Part shown: positions 8,601 to 15,548 of the stretch, piece by piece
How positions within the stretch are numbered: the stretch's first letter is position 1
How the letters are laid out: each line of letters opens with the position of its first letter
Assembly: GCF_002895005.1 (NCBI RefSeq)
Contig: NZ_POWF01000001.1
Coordinates: 943,209-1,007,208 of the forward strand
DNA length: 64,000 nt
Origin: Hanstruepera neustonica
GTDB lineage: Bacteria > Bacteroidota > Bacteroidia > Flavobacteriales > Flavobacteriaceae
Direction: 5' to 3'
Made by a program: the position numbers and the translations under genes
Notes under the pieces: generated by a model
Seen by the model: the letters and a program-made list of their open reading frames with translations, nothing else
Told to the model about the DNA's origin: nothing
Database searches by the model: none

Positions 8601-9106
8601 AGCTTGGTTTGTTGTAAGATGAGTCCGTTTTGCAACGAATTTTGATAGTGCAATTGTATTTCAGCAAAAAGCGTCTCTAAATCCCAGGTTCTAAAATCGG
8701 TTTCATCAACTTTTTCAGAAGTATTGGTTCGGTTATAGAATTTCCAACGATTCTGTTGAAAATACTGCCAATACATGGTGGCTAACATGTTTTCTAAAAC
8801 GTTTCGCGTAGGAGCCTGACTATTTGCTATTTCAGCTTTAAAGTCGTTTATGATGGTCAATTGCGCATCTTCCTCTAAAATTAGAGCATACTTACTTTTA
8901 AATACTAATGATTTGATGTATTGAGGTTCGTTCTGTTCGGTCTTGGCTTGTTGTGAAATTTGTTCCACCAGTTCCAAAGCCGATTTAGGCAAGCCGTCAG
9001 CCTCTAATTTATCAACCTGTTTCCAGAGTTTATCAAAAGATGGATTTTGTGCTTGTGAAAAATGCATTGAACAAACGATCATTAAAATTGTTGTAAGCTG
9101 TTTCAT
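2696..9106 (-). CDS. alpha-2-macroglobulin family protein with SusC-like insert
   Basis: This 2136-residue exported giant belongs to the alpha-2-macroglobulin family, whose members trap proteases. The signal peptide ends SQAQ and is followed by MG domains; an MG2-type segment lies near SYKGFLFTDRSIYRPGQTV. The macroglobulin segment KNLQETAFFFP lies at about residues 1355-1365. The thioester motif CNEQ (Cys1586) sits in a helical TED-like region, and receptor-like C-terminal domains follow. Residues about 1202-1331, where the bait region is expected, form a carboxypeptidase-regulatory-like domain plus a fragment of a TonB plug, closely resembling the SusC N-terminus at 27490-27877. There is no lipobox, so it is likely soluble in the periplasm, unlike E. 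coli YfhM. No pbpC gene adjoins it. The start at 9106 was preferred over Met codons at 9112 and 9148 because it begins the signal peptide directly. Confidence 0.93.
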   Translation of the reverse strand: MKQLTTILMIVCSMHFSQAQNPSFDKLWKQVDKLEADGLPKSALELVEQISQQAKTEQNEPQYIKSLVFKSKYALILEEDAQLTIINDFKAEIANSQAPTRNVLENMLATMYWQYFQQNRWKFYNRTNTSEKVDETDFRTWDLETLFAEIQLHYQNSLQNGLILQQTKLEDYTVIINEQKNSKQFRPTLFDLLAHNALEFFKTDENSITQPAYKFEIDNPDYLSDASAFSRLKLSSKDSTSLQLRALKIYQDLIHFHLKSSSSEALADVDINRLQFVSQHATFNNKEDVLLQTLKASRNFYGSQPVSGLYSFEIAHLWYQQGSQYQPKTDETHQWKIKEAYDICQSVITAFPKSVAAEKCEALKQQILQPSLQLQIESYIPIQRESRLLVRYKNINALDFSAYKLTEKQFETFNKTYRTEDQIEFFRTLNLTQSWEANLRNVKDYQEHSTEVLIPQLTNGRYLIVAKVPNSDIFAAQTIQVTNIALVDKTENHKQSYQFIDRNNGKPIEDVDVKITYRKNYNGGTKQKNLTSNAKGTIDIEKSGERWTQVKIEAQTPDDKAYFGDYYINSSQTPKPDPVSYKGFLFTDRSIYRPGQTVYFKGIAIRTEDGKSEVLANEDTYVTLYDVNGQQIDRLDLQTNAFGSVSGEFILPSSGLTGQFRVKLLGKNHTLSNANTYISVEEYKRPKFETSLKPITETFKINDSVTVNGNAQAYAGSNITNAKVVYRVQRKVRYPSWYYWYRPAFGSEPQEITHGETITNDKGEFEIIFKAIPDLSVDKDSQPIFNYEVTADVTDINGETRSATTLVNVGYHAMTASISVDNLLDKTNKEHKLDITTQNLNGEFVPATGTIKMYKLKAPDYVLRVRPWQAPDYPMLPEVEFKSKFPHDAYQDEDNPNNWEKGELVFEKRFDTETSKTIALGNIKKWQSGQYVIVLESQDAFGQGVKAEAKTTLYSDQDKTLADKQLFSITTNKPSYQANETVLLTVGSAAQNVTVTLDVEKDHKTISNYVFELNNSKKTIEIPVTRDDLGGFAVHYSFAFANGFQSGMEYINVPYPKTDLEIETTTFRDKLQPGQDETWSFKIKGPKGEKVSAELLASMYDASLDQFKTHDWIFNPIYRASYSSYNHRNAGYSFGTRNFRIQNLNRAYISYPHQAYDQLNWFGLRLSDAYTVRSQYLRVKNAQYANIPSSFTSESKSGIGNGTIKGIVTDETGLPLPGANVIIVNTTNGTQTDFDGNFSIRAEKNQKLSISFIGYKTLELKISIDNFYKIKLIPDSAALEEVVITAFGVKRKDDEITIAYQEVNVEALEDSNNPNVVQSLSGFNSGLIVNDSTNYALKSEKAVGINSTFENVKIRKNLQETAFFFPKLQTDTEGNVSFSFTAPEALTQWKLQLLAHTKTLESAVISLETVTQKELMVIPNVPRFLRHGDKIVISTKIANLSDSDLSGQAQLQLFDAVSGKEITNELISSNVLENFSVEKDGNTQVSWRLSISDSVDAVQYKVVAKAGDFSDGEQNAMPVLSNRMLVTETLPMWIKSNETRTFTLDKLKTSTSTTLKHHKLTLEMTSNPAWYAVQALPYLMEYPYECNEQTFSRYYANALASHIANSNPRIQEVFNQWQNTDALLSNLEKNEELKSILIQETPWLRDAQSETEQKKRIALLFDLNKMNNELQNALRKLEQNQMSNGAWPWFHGGRENRFITQHIITGFGHLKHLNVTSSAVETSMITKAIQYLDSEFIEEYKDLTKYNKDVDLSKDHLSHTQLHYLYMRSFFPEVKQSKQVQDVSAYYLSQIQKYWLSRSLYSKGLMALIAHRMEDDATAGKILKSLKENSITNEELGMYWKENTASWYWYQAPIETQALLIEAFSEAGSVIQSETKNLETIDNLKIWLLKNKHTNKWETTKATTEAVYALLLQGSDWLSVTEAVDVLVGGKKIEPSKLENVKVEAGTGYYKTTWNTQEIEPDMAEVTLTKKGDGIAWGGLYWQYFEDLDNITSAETPLKLKKKLFKKINTDTGEEITEITEDTNLKVGDLVRVRIELRCDRDMEFIHMKDMRASGLEPVNVLSKYKWQDGLGYYESTKDASTNFFFDYLPKGVYVFEYDLRANNAGNMSNGITTIQSMYAPEFSSHSEGVRISVIN
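3473..3499 (-). repeat. REP-like element inside the A2M coding region (copy 2)
   Basis: Read on the minus strand this is close to the dispersed Bacteroidota repeat of the form CATTCTGAGTGAAACGAAG. It has short inverted arms (GATTC at 3475-3479, GAATC at 3493-3497). It is read in frame as residues 1870-1878 (VIQSETKNL) of the macroglobulin. Recognition as a dispersed repeat rests on memory of such elements, not on a search. Confidence 0.5.
3935..3968 (-). repeat. REP-like element inside the A2M coding region (copy 1)
   Basis: The plus strand reads GTCTCGACTGCGCTCGACGTG, flanked by TCA and ACA. This resembles the 'TTCGAGCGCAGTCGAGA' type palindromic repeat scattered between genes in Flavobacteriia. 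Here it is read in frame as residues 1715-1723 (VTSSAVETS) of the macroglobulin. Its GC content stands out against the flanking DNA. Confidence 0.55.
5114..5503 (-). other. SusC-like module within A2M (shared with 27490-27877)
   Basis: Translated residues 1202-1331 contain GIVTDETGLPLPGANV, TQTDFDGNFSI, EEVVITAFG, KDDEIT, AYQEV and NPNVVQ. The SusC protein encoded at 24851-27955 has the matching GTISDENGLPLPGVNI, TQTDFDGNYSI, EEVVITAFG, KKDEIT, AYQEV and NPNVVQ in the same order and spacing. The DNA is also visibly similar in the stretches 5401-5470 and 27781-27850. The module therefore has a common origin with the receptor's N-terminal domain. Confidence 0.88.
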
Positions 9107-9199
9107 AGTCATTGTTTTGTACAAGGGTACATTCAAAAGTTGTTCCAAAAAAACGCGAATACGGTATTTTGGGTTTTGGTTGAGTGAAGTTAGCTATTT

Positions 9200-9227
9200 T
9201 TTGAGTGAGATAGAAAGGTTATCTTTG
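9200..9227 (+). promoter_or_regulatory. promoter of the TPR protein gene
   Basis: A perfect -7 element TATCTTTG lies at 9220-9227, with TTTG at 9200-9203 (spacer 16, slightly short). It is 23 bases before the ATG at 9251. Confidence 0.65.
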
Positions 9228-9250
9228 TAAAACCAACGTTTTAAATAATT

Positions 9251-10204
9251 ATGAAAAAGATTTGTTTCCTCATATTGATACCTTTCACCATGTATTCACA
9301 GAATGTGGTTCAGGAAACAGAATTCTTACTCGATAAGAAAAAATACGAGCAAGCTGAAGTCATTATAGAAGACCACTTGTTGGAAAACCCTAGCGACCCG
9401 AAAAGTATTGAGTTGTTGGGTGATGCCTATGCTTATCAATCCAAATGGGATGAAGCCATTGAGCAATATAAGAAGTTAGTCGCTTTGAGTCCTGATAATG
9501 CGGAATTCCACTATAAATATGGTGGCGCCATGGGTATGAAGGCTTTGGAAGTCAATAAAGTGACTGCGTTATTTATGATTGATGATGTTGAAGACGCTTT
9601 TTTACAGGCCATTACTTTAGATAAAAACCATATTAATGCGCGTTGGGCATTGGTGGAGTATTATGTGCAATTACCGGGAATTATTGGAGGAAGTGTTAGT
9701 AAATCATTGCAATACGCCAATGAGTTGGAAGCTATTTCAAAGGTAGATGGGTATTTGGCCAAAGGCTATATTTATGAATATGATGACGAACCCGAACTGG
9801 CCGAAAAATACTATAAGATGGCGATAGAAACAGGTGGTTCTTTAACCTGTTACGAAAAACTGACGGCTTTTTATGAAAAACAGAAACAACCAGAACACGC
9901 CATTCAAAATATGGAGGCATCCCAGAAAAAACATCACCGAAATGCGTTGCACTACCAAATAGGTAAGGTTGCTGCCGAATACAATGTACAACTGGATAAA
10001 GGCGAAGCCTGTTTACAAATTTACCTCAAGAATCATTCTGCTGAAGATGGTGTTCCCAAGGCATGGGCACATTACCGATTGGCACAAATATACAAGTATC
10101 AAAACAACAAGGACTTGGCACTCGATCATATTGACCAAGCCATTTCTGAACTACCAAAAATTAAAGTCTTCAAAGAGGAGAAAAGCCTCATTTTAAAACT
10201 GTAG
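9251..10204 (+). CDS. exported tetratricopeptide-repeat protein
   Basis: This 317-residue protein starts with a signal peptide (MKKICFLILIPFTMYSQ) and is then almost wholly helical. TPR-like units are visible at about residues 24-57, 58-91, 101-140, 153-190, 197-225 and 245-300; the one at 58-91 (ALGDAYAYQSKWDEAIEQYKK-like pattern) is clearest. TPR arrays bind other proteins, so a periplasmic scaffold or assembly role is plausible, but no partner can be named. It is transcribed divergently from the macroglobulin gene with about 145 bases between them. Confidence 0.85.
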   Translation: MKKICFLILIPFTMYSQNVVQETEFLLDKKKYEQAEVIIEDHLLENPSDPKSIELLGDAYAYQSKWDEAIEQYKKLVALSPDNAEFHYKYGGAMGMKALEVNKVTALFMIDDVEDAFLQAITLDKNHINARWALVEYYVQLPGIIGGSVSKSLQYANELEAISKVDGYLAKGYIYEYDDEPELAEKYYKMAIETGGSLTCYEKLTAFYEKQKQPEHAIQNMEASQKKHHRNALHYQIGKVAAEYNVQLDKGEACLQIYLKNHSAEDGVPKAWAHYRLAQIYKYQNNKDLALDHIDQAISELPKIKVFKEEKSLILKL

Positions 10205-10254
10205 TTAATAGAAAAACTTCGGGCTAGCCACTTCAAACTTCCAATGGCAATCCT

Positions 10255-10262
10255 TATATTTG
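10255..10262 (+). promoter_or_regulatory. -7 promoter element of the Mur ligase gene
   Basis: TATATTTG is a perfect TAnnTTTG match 19 bases before the ATG. No clear -33 TTTG is seen at the right distance. Confidence 0.5.
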
Positions 10263-10281
10263 AATTCTACAAAATCATTCT

Positions 10282-11637
10282 ATGAACGTACATTTTATAG
10301 CTATAGGTGGTGCCGCTATGCACAATTTGGCCATAGCGTTGCATAACAAAGGATATCACGTAACAGGAAGTGACGATACTATTTTTGATCCTTCTAAATC
10401 CCGTTTGGAAGCCAAAGGCTTGTTACCTGAACAATTTGGTTGGTTTCCTGAAAAAATCAATAATAGTTTAGATGCTATTGTTTTGGGGATGCATGCTAAA
10501 GCGGATAATCCGGAGTTGTTGAAGGCACAGGAGTTGGGTCTGAAAATTTATAGCTATCCCGAGTTTTTGTACGAGCAATCCAAAGATAAAACACGAGTCG
10601 TTATTGGAGGAAGCCATGGGAAGACTACTATTACATCCATGATTTTACATGTGATGCATTATCACGATCGCGATGTGGATTATATGGTTGGCGCGCAATT
10701 AGAAGGCTTTGATGTGATGGTAAAACTCACTGAAGACAACGATTTTATGGTTTTGGAAGGCGATGAGTATTTGAGTTCGCCTATTGACAAACGACCAAAA
10801 TTCCACTTGTACAAACCTAACATTGCTTTGTTAAGCGGTATTGCTTGGGATCATATCAATGTGTTTCCAACCTATGAGAATTATGTGGAGCAGTTTAGCA
10901 TTTTTGTTGATAGTATTGTACGTGGTGGCAGTATCACTTACAATGCCGAAGATCCCGAAGTGGCTAGAGTGGTGGAAGCTTCAGAAAACACCATTCGTAA
11001 ATTACCATATTACACACCCGAATACACCGTTGAAAATGGCGAAACCTTATTGGAAACACCTGAAGGGCCTTTACCCATTGGAGTGTTTGGTAAGCATAAT
11101 TTGAACAATCTGGCAGGCGCCAAATGGATTTGCCAACACATGGGCATTGATGAAGACGATTTTTATGAAGCCATTGCAACCTTTAAAGGAGCTAGTAAAC
11201 GCTTAGAAAAAATAGCTGAAAGTAAAACCAGTGTGGCATACAAGGATTTCGCGCATTCTCCAAGTAAAGTGGCTGCAACTACCAAAGCGTTGAAAGAACA
11301 GTTTCCCAATAGGACTTTAGTGGCCTGCTTGGAGTTGCATACTTACAGTAGCTTGAATGCCGAATTTTTAAAGGAATATAAAGGTGCTTTGGATGCTGCA
11401 GATGTAGCTGTGGTTTTCTATTCACCTCACGCAGTCGAAATTAAAAAACTGGAAGAAGTTACCCACCAACAAATAGCTGATGCTTTTGAACGTGATGACC
11501 TCATTATTTACACTAACCCAGACGATTTTAAAAACTACCTGTTTTCTCAAGATTTTAACAATAAAGCCTTATTGCTCATGAGTTCAGGGAATTATGGTGG
11601 TTTGGATTTTGATGAGGTTAAAGGTTTGATTGGGTAA
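10282..11637 (+). CDS. mpl: Mpl-type UDP-MurNAc:peptide ligase (Mur ligase family)
   Basis: This 451-residue cytoplasmic Mur ligase has the MurC/Mpl-type N-terminal dinucleotide-fold motif IAIGGAAMHNLA (residues 6-17), the ATP-binding P-loop GGSHGKTT at 109-116, the central-domain HLYKPNIALLSGIAWDHINVF and a C-terminal domain with GASKRLE. Mpl joins a recycled tripeptide (L-Ala-D-Glu-mDAP) to UDP-MurNAc. The start AIGGAAMHNLA rather than GIGGIGMSG is typical of Mpl and differs from MurC. MurC is encoded elsewhere in related genomes within the mur cluster. It is a single gene with its own promoter. Confidence 0.85.
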   Translation: MNVHFIAIGGAAMHNLAIALHNKGYHVTGSDDTIFDPSKSRLEAKGLLPEQFGWFPEKINNSLDAIVLGMHAKADNPELLKAQELGLKIYSYPEFLYEQSKDKTRVVIGGSHGKTTITSMILHVMHYHDRDVDYMVGAQLEGFDVMVKLTEDNDFMVLEGDEYLSSPIDKRPKFHLYKPNIALLSGIAWDHINVFPTYENYVEQFSIFVDSIVRGGSITYNAEDPEVARVVEASENTIRKLPYYTPEYTVENGETLLETPEGPLPIGVFGKHNLNNLAGAKWICQHMGIDEDDFYEAIATFKGASKRLEKIAESKTSVAYKDFAHSPSKVAATTKALKEQFPNRTLVACLELHTYSSLNAEFLKEYKGALDAADVAVVFYSPHAVEIKKLEEVTHQQIADAFERDDLIIYTNPDDFKNYLFSQDFNNKALLLMSSGNYGGLDFDEVKGLIG

Positions 11638-11756
11638 GGTAGTTTGTTATCGGTCTTGTGTATGATTTCGTTGCGTGTTTCAGCAACTAATTTAATTAAA
11701 AATTACTGGCAATAAACAGCGCGAGGATTTTCGCTAAGAAAATCAGAAGGAATGAA

Positions 11757-12227
11757 TTATACACGTTCTTGTAACACTTTTTTTATTTCTTTTTTCAATA
11801 ATTTATTTTCCGTTTTTAGAAATATCATTATTACTCTTGGTAAAGCTATTGGTTCACTGCAATACAACCCTCGTTTCCAATGAGGCATCTTTATCAAGTC
11901 AATTGAATTAATATTAGTAGAATCCATTTTCGAAATCAATTCAGCAACATTTTTTTCATTAGTCAGATATATACTTAATCGTTTTCTTTTCGAGTAGCTT
12001 AAAATAAATTTAGCTTTAAAGTCACAATATAATTCTGGGTCATTGTTTTCTTTATAAATTGAATCTGATTTAATTTTGATTTTGACGAGATTGATTTTTT
12101 CAGTTAAAGAACTAGTTTTCTCATATTTTTCTATCCACTTCTCATTTGCAATTCGTAAATCACATTTGGTTTTGTTTTCTTGCCCAAAAGTTAAAACACA
12201 GATTAAAAAGCAAAGTAAGAATTTCAT
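11757..12227 (-). CDS. hypothetical secreted protein
   Basis: I do not recognise this 156-residue protein. It starts with a signal peptide (MKFLLCFLICVLTFGQ) and continues as a Lys-, Ile- and Asn-rich mature part with Cys residues at KCDL, YCDF and YCSE that could form disulfides. The ATG at 12227 is preferred over one three codons upstream because it starts the signal peptide directly. The gene lies alone, opposite to its left neighbour, inside a cassette-like island. Its low-complexity, AT-rich codon use differs from the core genes around it and suggests acquisition. Confidence 0.7.
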   Translation of the reverse strand: MKFLLCFLICVLTFGQENKTKCDLRIANEKWIEKYEKTSSLTEKINLVKIKIKSDSIYKENNDPELYCDFKAKFILSYSKRKRLSIYLTNEKNVAELISKMDSTNINSIDLIKMPHWKRGLYCSEPIALPRVIMIFLKTENKLLKKEIKKVLQERV

Positions 12228-12250
12228 ATTCAGCATATTTAAGTTATTCT

Positions 12251-12281
12251 CAAACGTATTATTTTAAGATTTAATAATAAA
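12251..12281 (-). promoter_or_regulatory. promoter of the orphan secreted protein gene
   Basis: On the minus strand TTTA, a 19-base spacer and TACGTTTG (complement of 12251-12258) fit the TTTG-N19-TAnnTTTG pattern. It ends 23 bases before the start codon at 12227. Confidence 0.55.
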
Positions 12282-12440
12282 CTAATAATTAGTTAAGAGA
12301 ACAGTTTTGGTGTTGAAGCATTCTTTTTGATGAGTTTACAGGATTTTGGTCAAATGTGTTGCAAGTTTAGTATATGAAGTCGTTTAACAGCTTTATATCC
12401 AACGATAACGAAGTTCGACTATTTTGTTTAAAATGTCAAA

Positions 12441-13034
12441 TCAAAACACCCTATCCAAAAACGCCTTAATACTTTCTTGATTTTTTTGGATCAGTTCGAT
12501 TTTAGCGTTTTGGGTATTGGCTGTCTTCTTGTCTTGTGAGAGTTTAAATTTACCTTCCCAATCCGTAATAGTTATTTCAAACATCTTGATATAGTCCAAA
12601 TTGGCTTCCAATCTAGGGTTATTGGGTTCCAATACGTACTTGTGCTCGGGTGCTTCCAAAAATTCGGTCATCGTGATTAGTGACTGCTTAAGAGCTTCTT
12701 TACTTTCTATGGCTTTTACCGTGCCTTTTAAATGCACTTTTATATAATTCCAAGTTGGTAATTGGGTGGTTGTGTAAACGCTAGGTGAAATATAGCATTG
12801 TGGTCCCGAGAAAATTAGGGTAACGTTATTGTTGTCTTTTAAAAGAGGTGTTTGCGGATTGTAAATGTCAATATGCCCAATGAGTTTACCATCATCATTC
12901 AGTATTAAAGGCAAATGGGTAATGAGTGGTTCTTGATCCTTAACCGAAATTACCGTTGCCAACGGATAGGTTTTAATCACCTCAATGAGGTGCTCTCTTT
13001 GGTTGTCTTGGTGGTGTGGCGGTGGATAGGTCAT
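12441..13034 (-). CDS. PaiB-like FMN-binding split-barrel protein
   Basis: This 197-residue protein resembles the PaiB family (FMN-binding 'negative transcriptional regulator' domain). The MTYPPPHHQ start and the split-barrel pattern PLATVISV...PLITHLPLIL...IGHIDIYNPQ...VTLIFSGPQCYISPS and PTWNYIKVHLKG are characteristic. Family members bind FMN or related cofactors, and few have a proven function. The ATG overlaps the TAA of the preceding gene (TAATG at 13036-13032), which suggests translational coupling with the DUF1569 protein. Confidence 0.85.
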   Translation of the reverse strand: MTYPPPHHQDNQREHLIEVIKTYPLATVISVKDQEPLITHLPLILNDDGKLIGHIDIYNPQTPLLKDNNNVTLIFSGPQCYISPSVYTTTQLPTWNYIKVHLKGTVKAIESKEALKQSLITMTEFLEAPEHKYVLEPNNPRLEANLDYIKMFEITITDWEGKFKLSQDKKTANTQNAKIELIQKNQESIKAFLDRVF

Positions 13035-13483
13035 TACACACCAAATTGTGTTAAATGATGGTCTAAATGTTTGTATTGCATTTGTCCCCAATGATCACGT
13101 GAAAAATAGCCAAACATAGGGTGTGGTGGCCATTCAGCTTGGTCTTTTTTGGCATGAAAGTCTTGAATATCGTTAAGGAGTTTCGTTTTTTCAGTACTGA
13201 AATCAAAATCATTGGACACAATAAATTCCCTCGAAGTTGGCAGACTTTTTTGCCAAGGTTTATCGTTGTAAAGCGACGATTTAAACAATGAAAATATGGA
13301 ACGTTTTATAAAATTCGGTTTTTTTAATTGCAATTTCCCTAAAGCCACTTCCAAAGGGAATTGGCAGTGTTTCAACATTTGAGAGACGTTCATTTCGCCC
13401 CATTTGGGAGTTTGTTCTTGGGAGAGTTTGTCTATTCTGGAATTAATTTCAGCTACAGCGTCTTCGGAAAACAGAGATTTCAT
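13034..13483 (-). CDS. DUF1569 family protein (DinB-like fold)
   Basis: This 149-residue cytoplasmic protein matches the DUF1569 family, distantly related to DinB. WGEMNVSQMLKHCQFP near residue 27-42 and GYFSRDHWGQMQYKHLDHHL at the C-terminus hold the His residues (His39, His131, His138, His141) that would bind a metal in the four-helix fold. The activity is unknown. Its stop codon overlaps the start of the PaiB-like gene, so the two proteins are probably made together. Confidence 0.82.
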   Translation of the reverse strand: MKSLFSEDAVAEINSRIDKLSQEQTPKWGEMNVSQMLKHCQFPLEVALGKLQLKKPNFIKRSIFSLFKSSLYNDKPWQKSLPTSREFIVSNDFDFSTEKTKLLNDIQDFHAKKDQAEWPPHPMFGYFSRDHWGQMQYKHLDHHLTQFGV

Positions 13484-13512
13484 ATGTTTAGTATAAGGAT
13501 GTATATTAAAAA

Positions 13513-13543
13513 TTGCTTCTGAAAGTTACAATATTTATATTTA
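13513..13543 (+). promoter_or_regulatory. promoter of radC, abutting the start codon
   Basis: TTG at 13513-13515, a 20-base spacer and TATATTTA at 13536-13543 fit the phylum's promoter pattern. Only four bases separate it from the ATG at 13548, so the transcript would be nearly or fully leaderless. Confidence 0.55.
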
Positions 13544-13547
13544 CTAA

Positions 13548-14246
13548 ATGACTGAAAAACCTGCTTCATTTTCCATAAAAAATTGGTCACAAGATGATCA
13601 ACCCAGGGAGAAACTCCGTGACAAAGGAAAAGCGGCCTTGAGTGATGCCGAACTAGTAGCTATTTTAATTGGTTCTGGTACTAAAAATGAAAGTGCTGTG
13701 GGCTTGTGCAAGCGCATTTTGGCTTCTGTTGATAACAATTTGAATGAGTTAGGCAAGCTGTCTTTAAAACAATTGATGGCATTTAAAGGTATAGGCGAGG
13801 CCAAGGCTATAACCATAGCTGCTGCTATGGAATTGGGTAGAAGACGCAGAGGCGAAGAAGCTTTGGAGAAAAAGAAAATTTCATCAAGTATTTCCGTATT
13901 TGAATTAATGCAGCCAATTATAGGCGAATTGCCGCATGAAGAATTCTGGATTATTTATCTGAACAATTCCAATAAAGTCATTCAAAAACAGCAATTAAGT
14001 AAAGGCGGCATTACTGGAACATTGGTTGATGTTAGATTGGTTTTAAAGATGGCTCTGGAATTGGGTGCTACGGGTATCATTTTGGTACACAATCATCCAT
14101 CAGGTACTTTAAAACCCAGTGAAGCTGATAAACAGATTACCCAAAAGTTAAAAAATGCTAGTAATAGCCTTGATATCAAAACACTCGATCATTTAATAAT
14201 AACTGAAGAGGCATACTATAGTTTTGCCGATGAAAATTTACTTTAA
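13548..14246 (+). CDS. radC: RadC family JAB/MPN domain protein
   Basis: This 232-residue RadC-like protein has an N-terminal helix-hairpin-helix region (AFKGIGEAKA, residues 78-87) and a C-terminal JAB1/MPN+ metalloprotease-like domain. The JAMM residues are all present: Glu131/132 (HEEFW), His181 and His183 in HNHPSG, Ser191 and Asp194. Despite the name, a direct repair role is not established for this family. It leads a tight group: the deacetylase-like gene begins at the base after its stop. Confidence 0.95.
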   Translation: MTEKPASFSIKNWSQDDQPREKLRDKGKAALSDAELVAILIGSGTKNESAVGLCKRILASVDNNLNELGKLSLKQLMAFKGIGEAKAITIAAAMELGRRRRGEEALEKKKISSSISVFELMQPIIGELPHEEFWIIYLNNSNKVIQKQQLSKGGITGTLVDVRLVLKMALELGATGIILVHNHPSGTLKPSEADKQITQKLKNASNSLDIKTLDHLIITEEAYYSFADENLL

Positions 14247-15548
14247 ATGATTCTAGTTTATACGCATAAAATCTCGCCACGTTTAAAATATGCCTTTAAA
14301 CATATTTTCACCAGAATTTTAGGAATACCGGTTTCATTTACTACGGTTATTGAAGAATTTATTGCCCATGATAGTTTGAAAATGTCCTATACCAAACAAC
14401 CTTTGGGCAATGAAATATTTGTTAGAAGTCATGAACTGATTTATGAGCAAGGCCTTTCGGATGTGGATATTCAGGTTCATGATTGGGGAGGTGTGAAATG
14501 CTTTTTTATGACCAATGATCGAGGAGAAATACCCTACGATTTATTTTCAGCAACATTTTATTTGTTGAGCCGATATGAAGAGTATCTGCCGCATGTTAAA
14601 GATGAATATGGACGCTACACGGCTGAAGAAAGCTTGGCATTTAAAAATAATTTTTTACAAGAACCCATCGTTGACATATGGGCTTATAAGTTTAAACAGA
14701 TTCTTTCAGATCGGTTTCCAGATTTTGTTTTTCCAGTGCGTCAGTATTCGGTTAAACCCATAATTGATGTCCCATCCCCATATAGTTTTAAATTAAAGGG
14801 GTTTATGCGGAATTTTGGTGGAACTGTTAAAGATATATCAGGCCTTAAGTTTAAACGACTTTACAATAGATATTTGGTGTTATTTGGCTTAAAGCATGAT
14901 CCGGATGATACGTTTAAATATATTTTAAACAGACAAAAACAGTCACCTTTCAAGTTTTTGTTTTTCTTTTTGATAGGCGATTATTCAACGTATGACAAGG
15001 GAATTAATGCGCAAAAAAAACAATATGTGTCGCTTATAAAACACATAGCAGATTATTGTTCTGTGGGATTAAAGGCCTCGTTTTTTGCATTAGATGATAT
15101 TCAAGTGCTCAAAAAAGAAAAGAATAGGATGGAGGGTATTTTGAATACCACGTTAGTGGCGTCAAGACAGTCGTTTTCGAAACTTAATTTGCCAACTTCC
15201 TATAGAAATCTAGTCGATTTGGAAATCTCTGAAGATTACACCATGGGTTATGTAAACCATGTTGGGTTTCGCGCGGGAACCTGTACACCATTTTTCTTTT
15301 ATGATTTGGATTTTGAAATTCAAACGCCATTGAAAATCAACTCATATCATGTTTTGGATTATACTTTATTGAAACATAATTCATTATTGGACAAAAAGGA
15401 AACTTTACTAAAAATTATCAAGCAAGTTCAGGCTGTTCAGGGGGAGTTTGTTCCTGTTTTTCATAATTATACATTTAGTGAAATAGATCGGTGGAAGGGG
15501 TTTAAGGAATTGTTTAATGTTATTTTGGAATCTACTGATGGGAACTAA
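14247..15548 (+). CDS. polysaccharide deacetylase-like protein with DUF7033-type N-terminus
   Basis: This 433-residue protein resembles flavobacterial proteins annotated as polysaccharide deacetylases with an extra N-terminal domain (about residues 1-170). The NodB-like half begins near residue 230. GDYSTYDKG sits where the metal-binding Asp pair is usually found, and the C-terminal VGFRAGTCTPF resembles the conserved deacetylase motif (R-x-P-x-G type). The canonical HxxxH motif is not evident, so catalytic competence is uncertain. No signal peptide is visible. It is wedged between radC (no gap) and the nucleotidase gene (11-base overlap), so these three are one transcription unit. Confidence 0.7.
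   Translation: MILVYTHKISPRLKYAFKHIFTRILGIPVSFTTVIEEFIAHDSLKMSYTKQPLGNEIFVRSHELIYEQGLSDVDIQVHDWGGVKCFFMTNDRGEIPYDLFSATFYLLSRYEEYLPHVKDEYGRYTAEESLAFKNNFLQEPIVDIWAYKFKQILSDRFPDFVFPVRQYSVKPIIDVPSPYSFKLKGFMRNFGGTVKDISGLKFKRLYNRYLVLFGLKHDPDDTFKYILNRQKQSPFKFLFFFLIGDYSTYDKGINAQKKQYVSLIKHIADYCSVGLKASFFALDDIQVLKKEKNRMEGILNTTLVASRQSFSKLNLPTSYRNLVDLEISEDYTMGYVNHVGFRAGTCTPFFFYDLDFEIQTPLKINSYHVLDYTLLKHNSLLDKKETLLKIIKQVQAVQGEFVPVFHNYTFSEIDRWKGFKELFNVILESTDGN

Larger units (their letters stand above)
11638..12440. mobile_element. small accessory island / cassette-like insertion
   Basis: About 0.8 kb between core genes holds one AT-rich orphan gene flanked by structured non-coding DNA. On the left are hairpins GTTGC...GCAAC (11670-11687) and GATTTTC-GCTAA-GAAAATC (11726-11744). 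Imperfect 15-base direct repeats, identical at 12 positions, lie at 11658-11672 and 12370-12384. Similar flanks recur around accessory genes in Flavobacteriia as I remember them. No integrase or transposase is present, so the mechanism is unknown. Confidence 0.4.

Noticed and set aside
2700..9100. Many plus-strand frames of 60-95 residues opposite the macroglobulin
   Set aside because: They are complementary-frame shadows of a long conserved gene and lack start signals.
11638..12440. Insertion sequence or prophage remnant
   Set aside because: No transposase, integrase, clear terminal inverted repeats or phage genes were seen; only a cassette-like layout can be supported.
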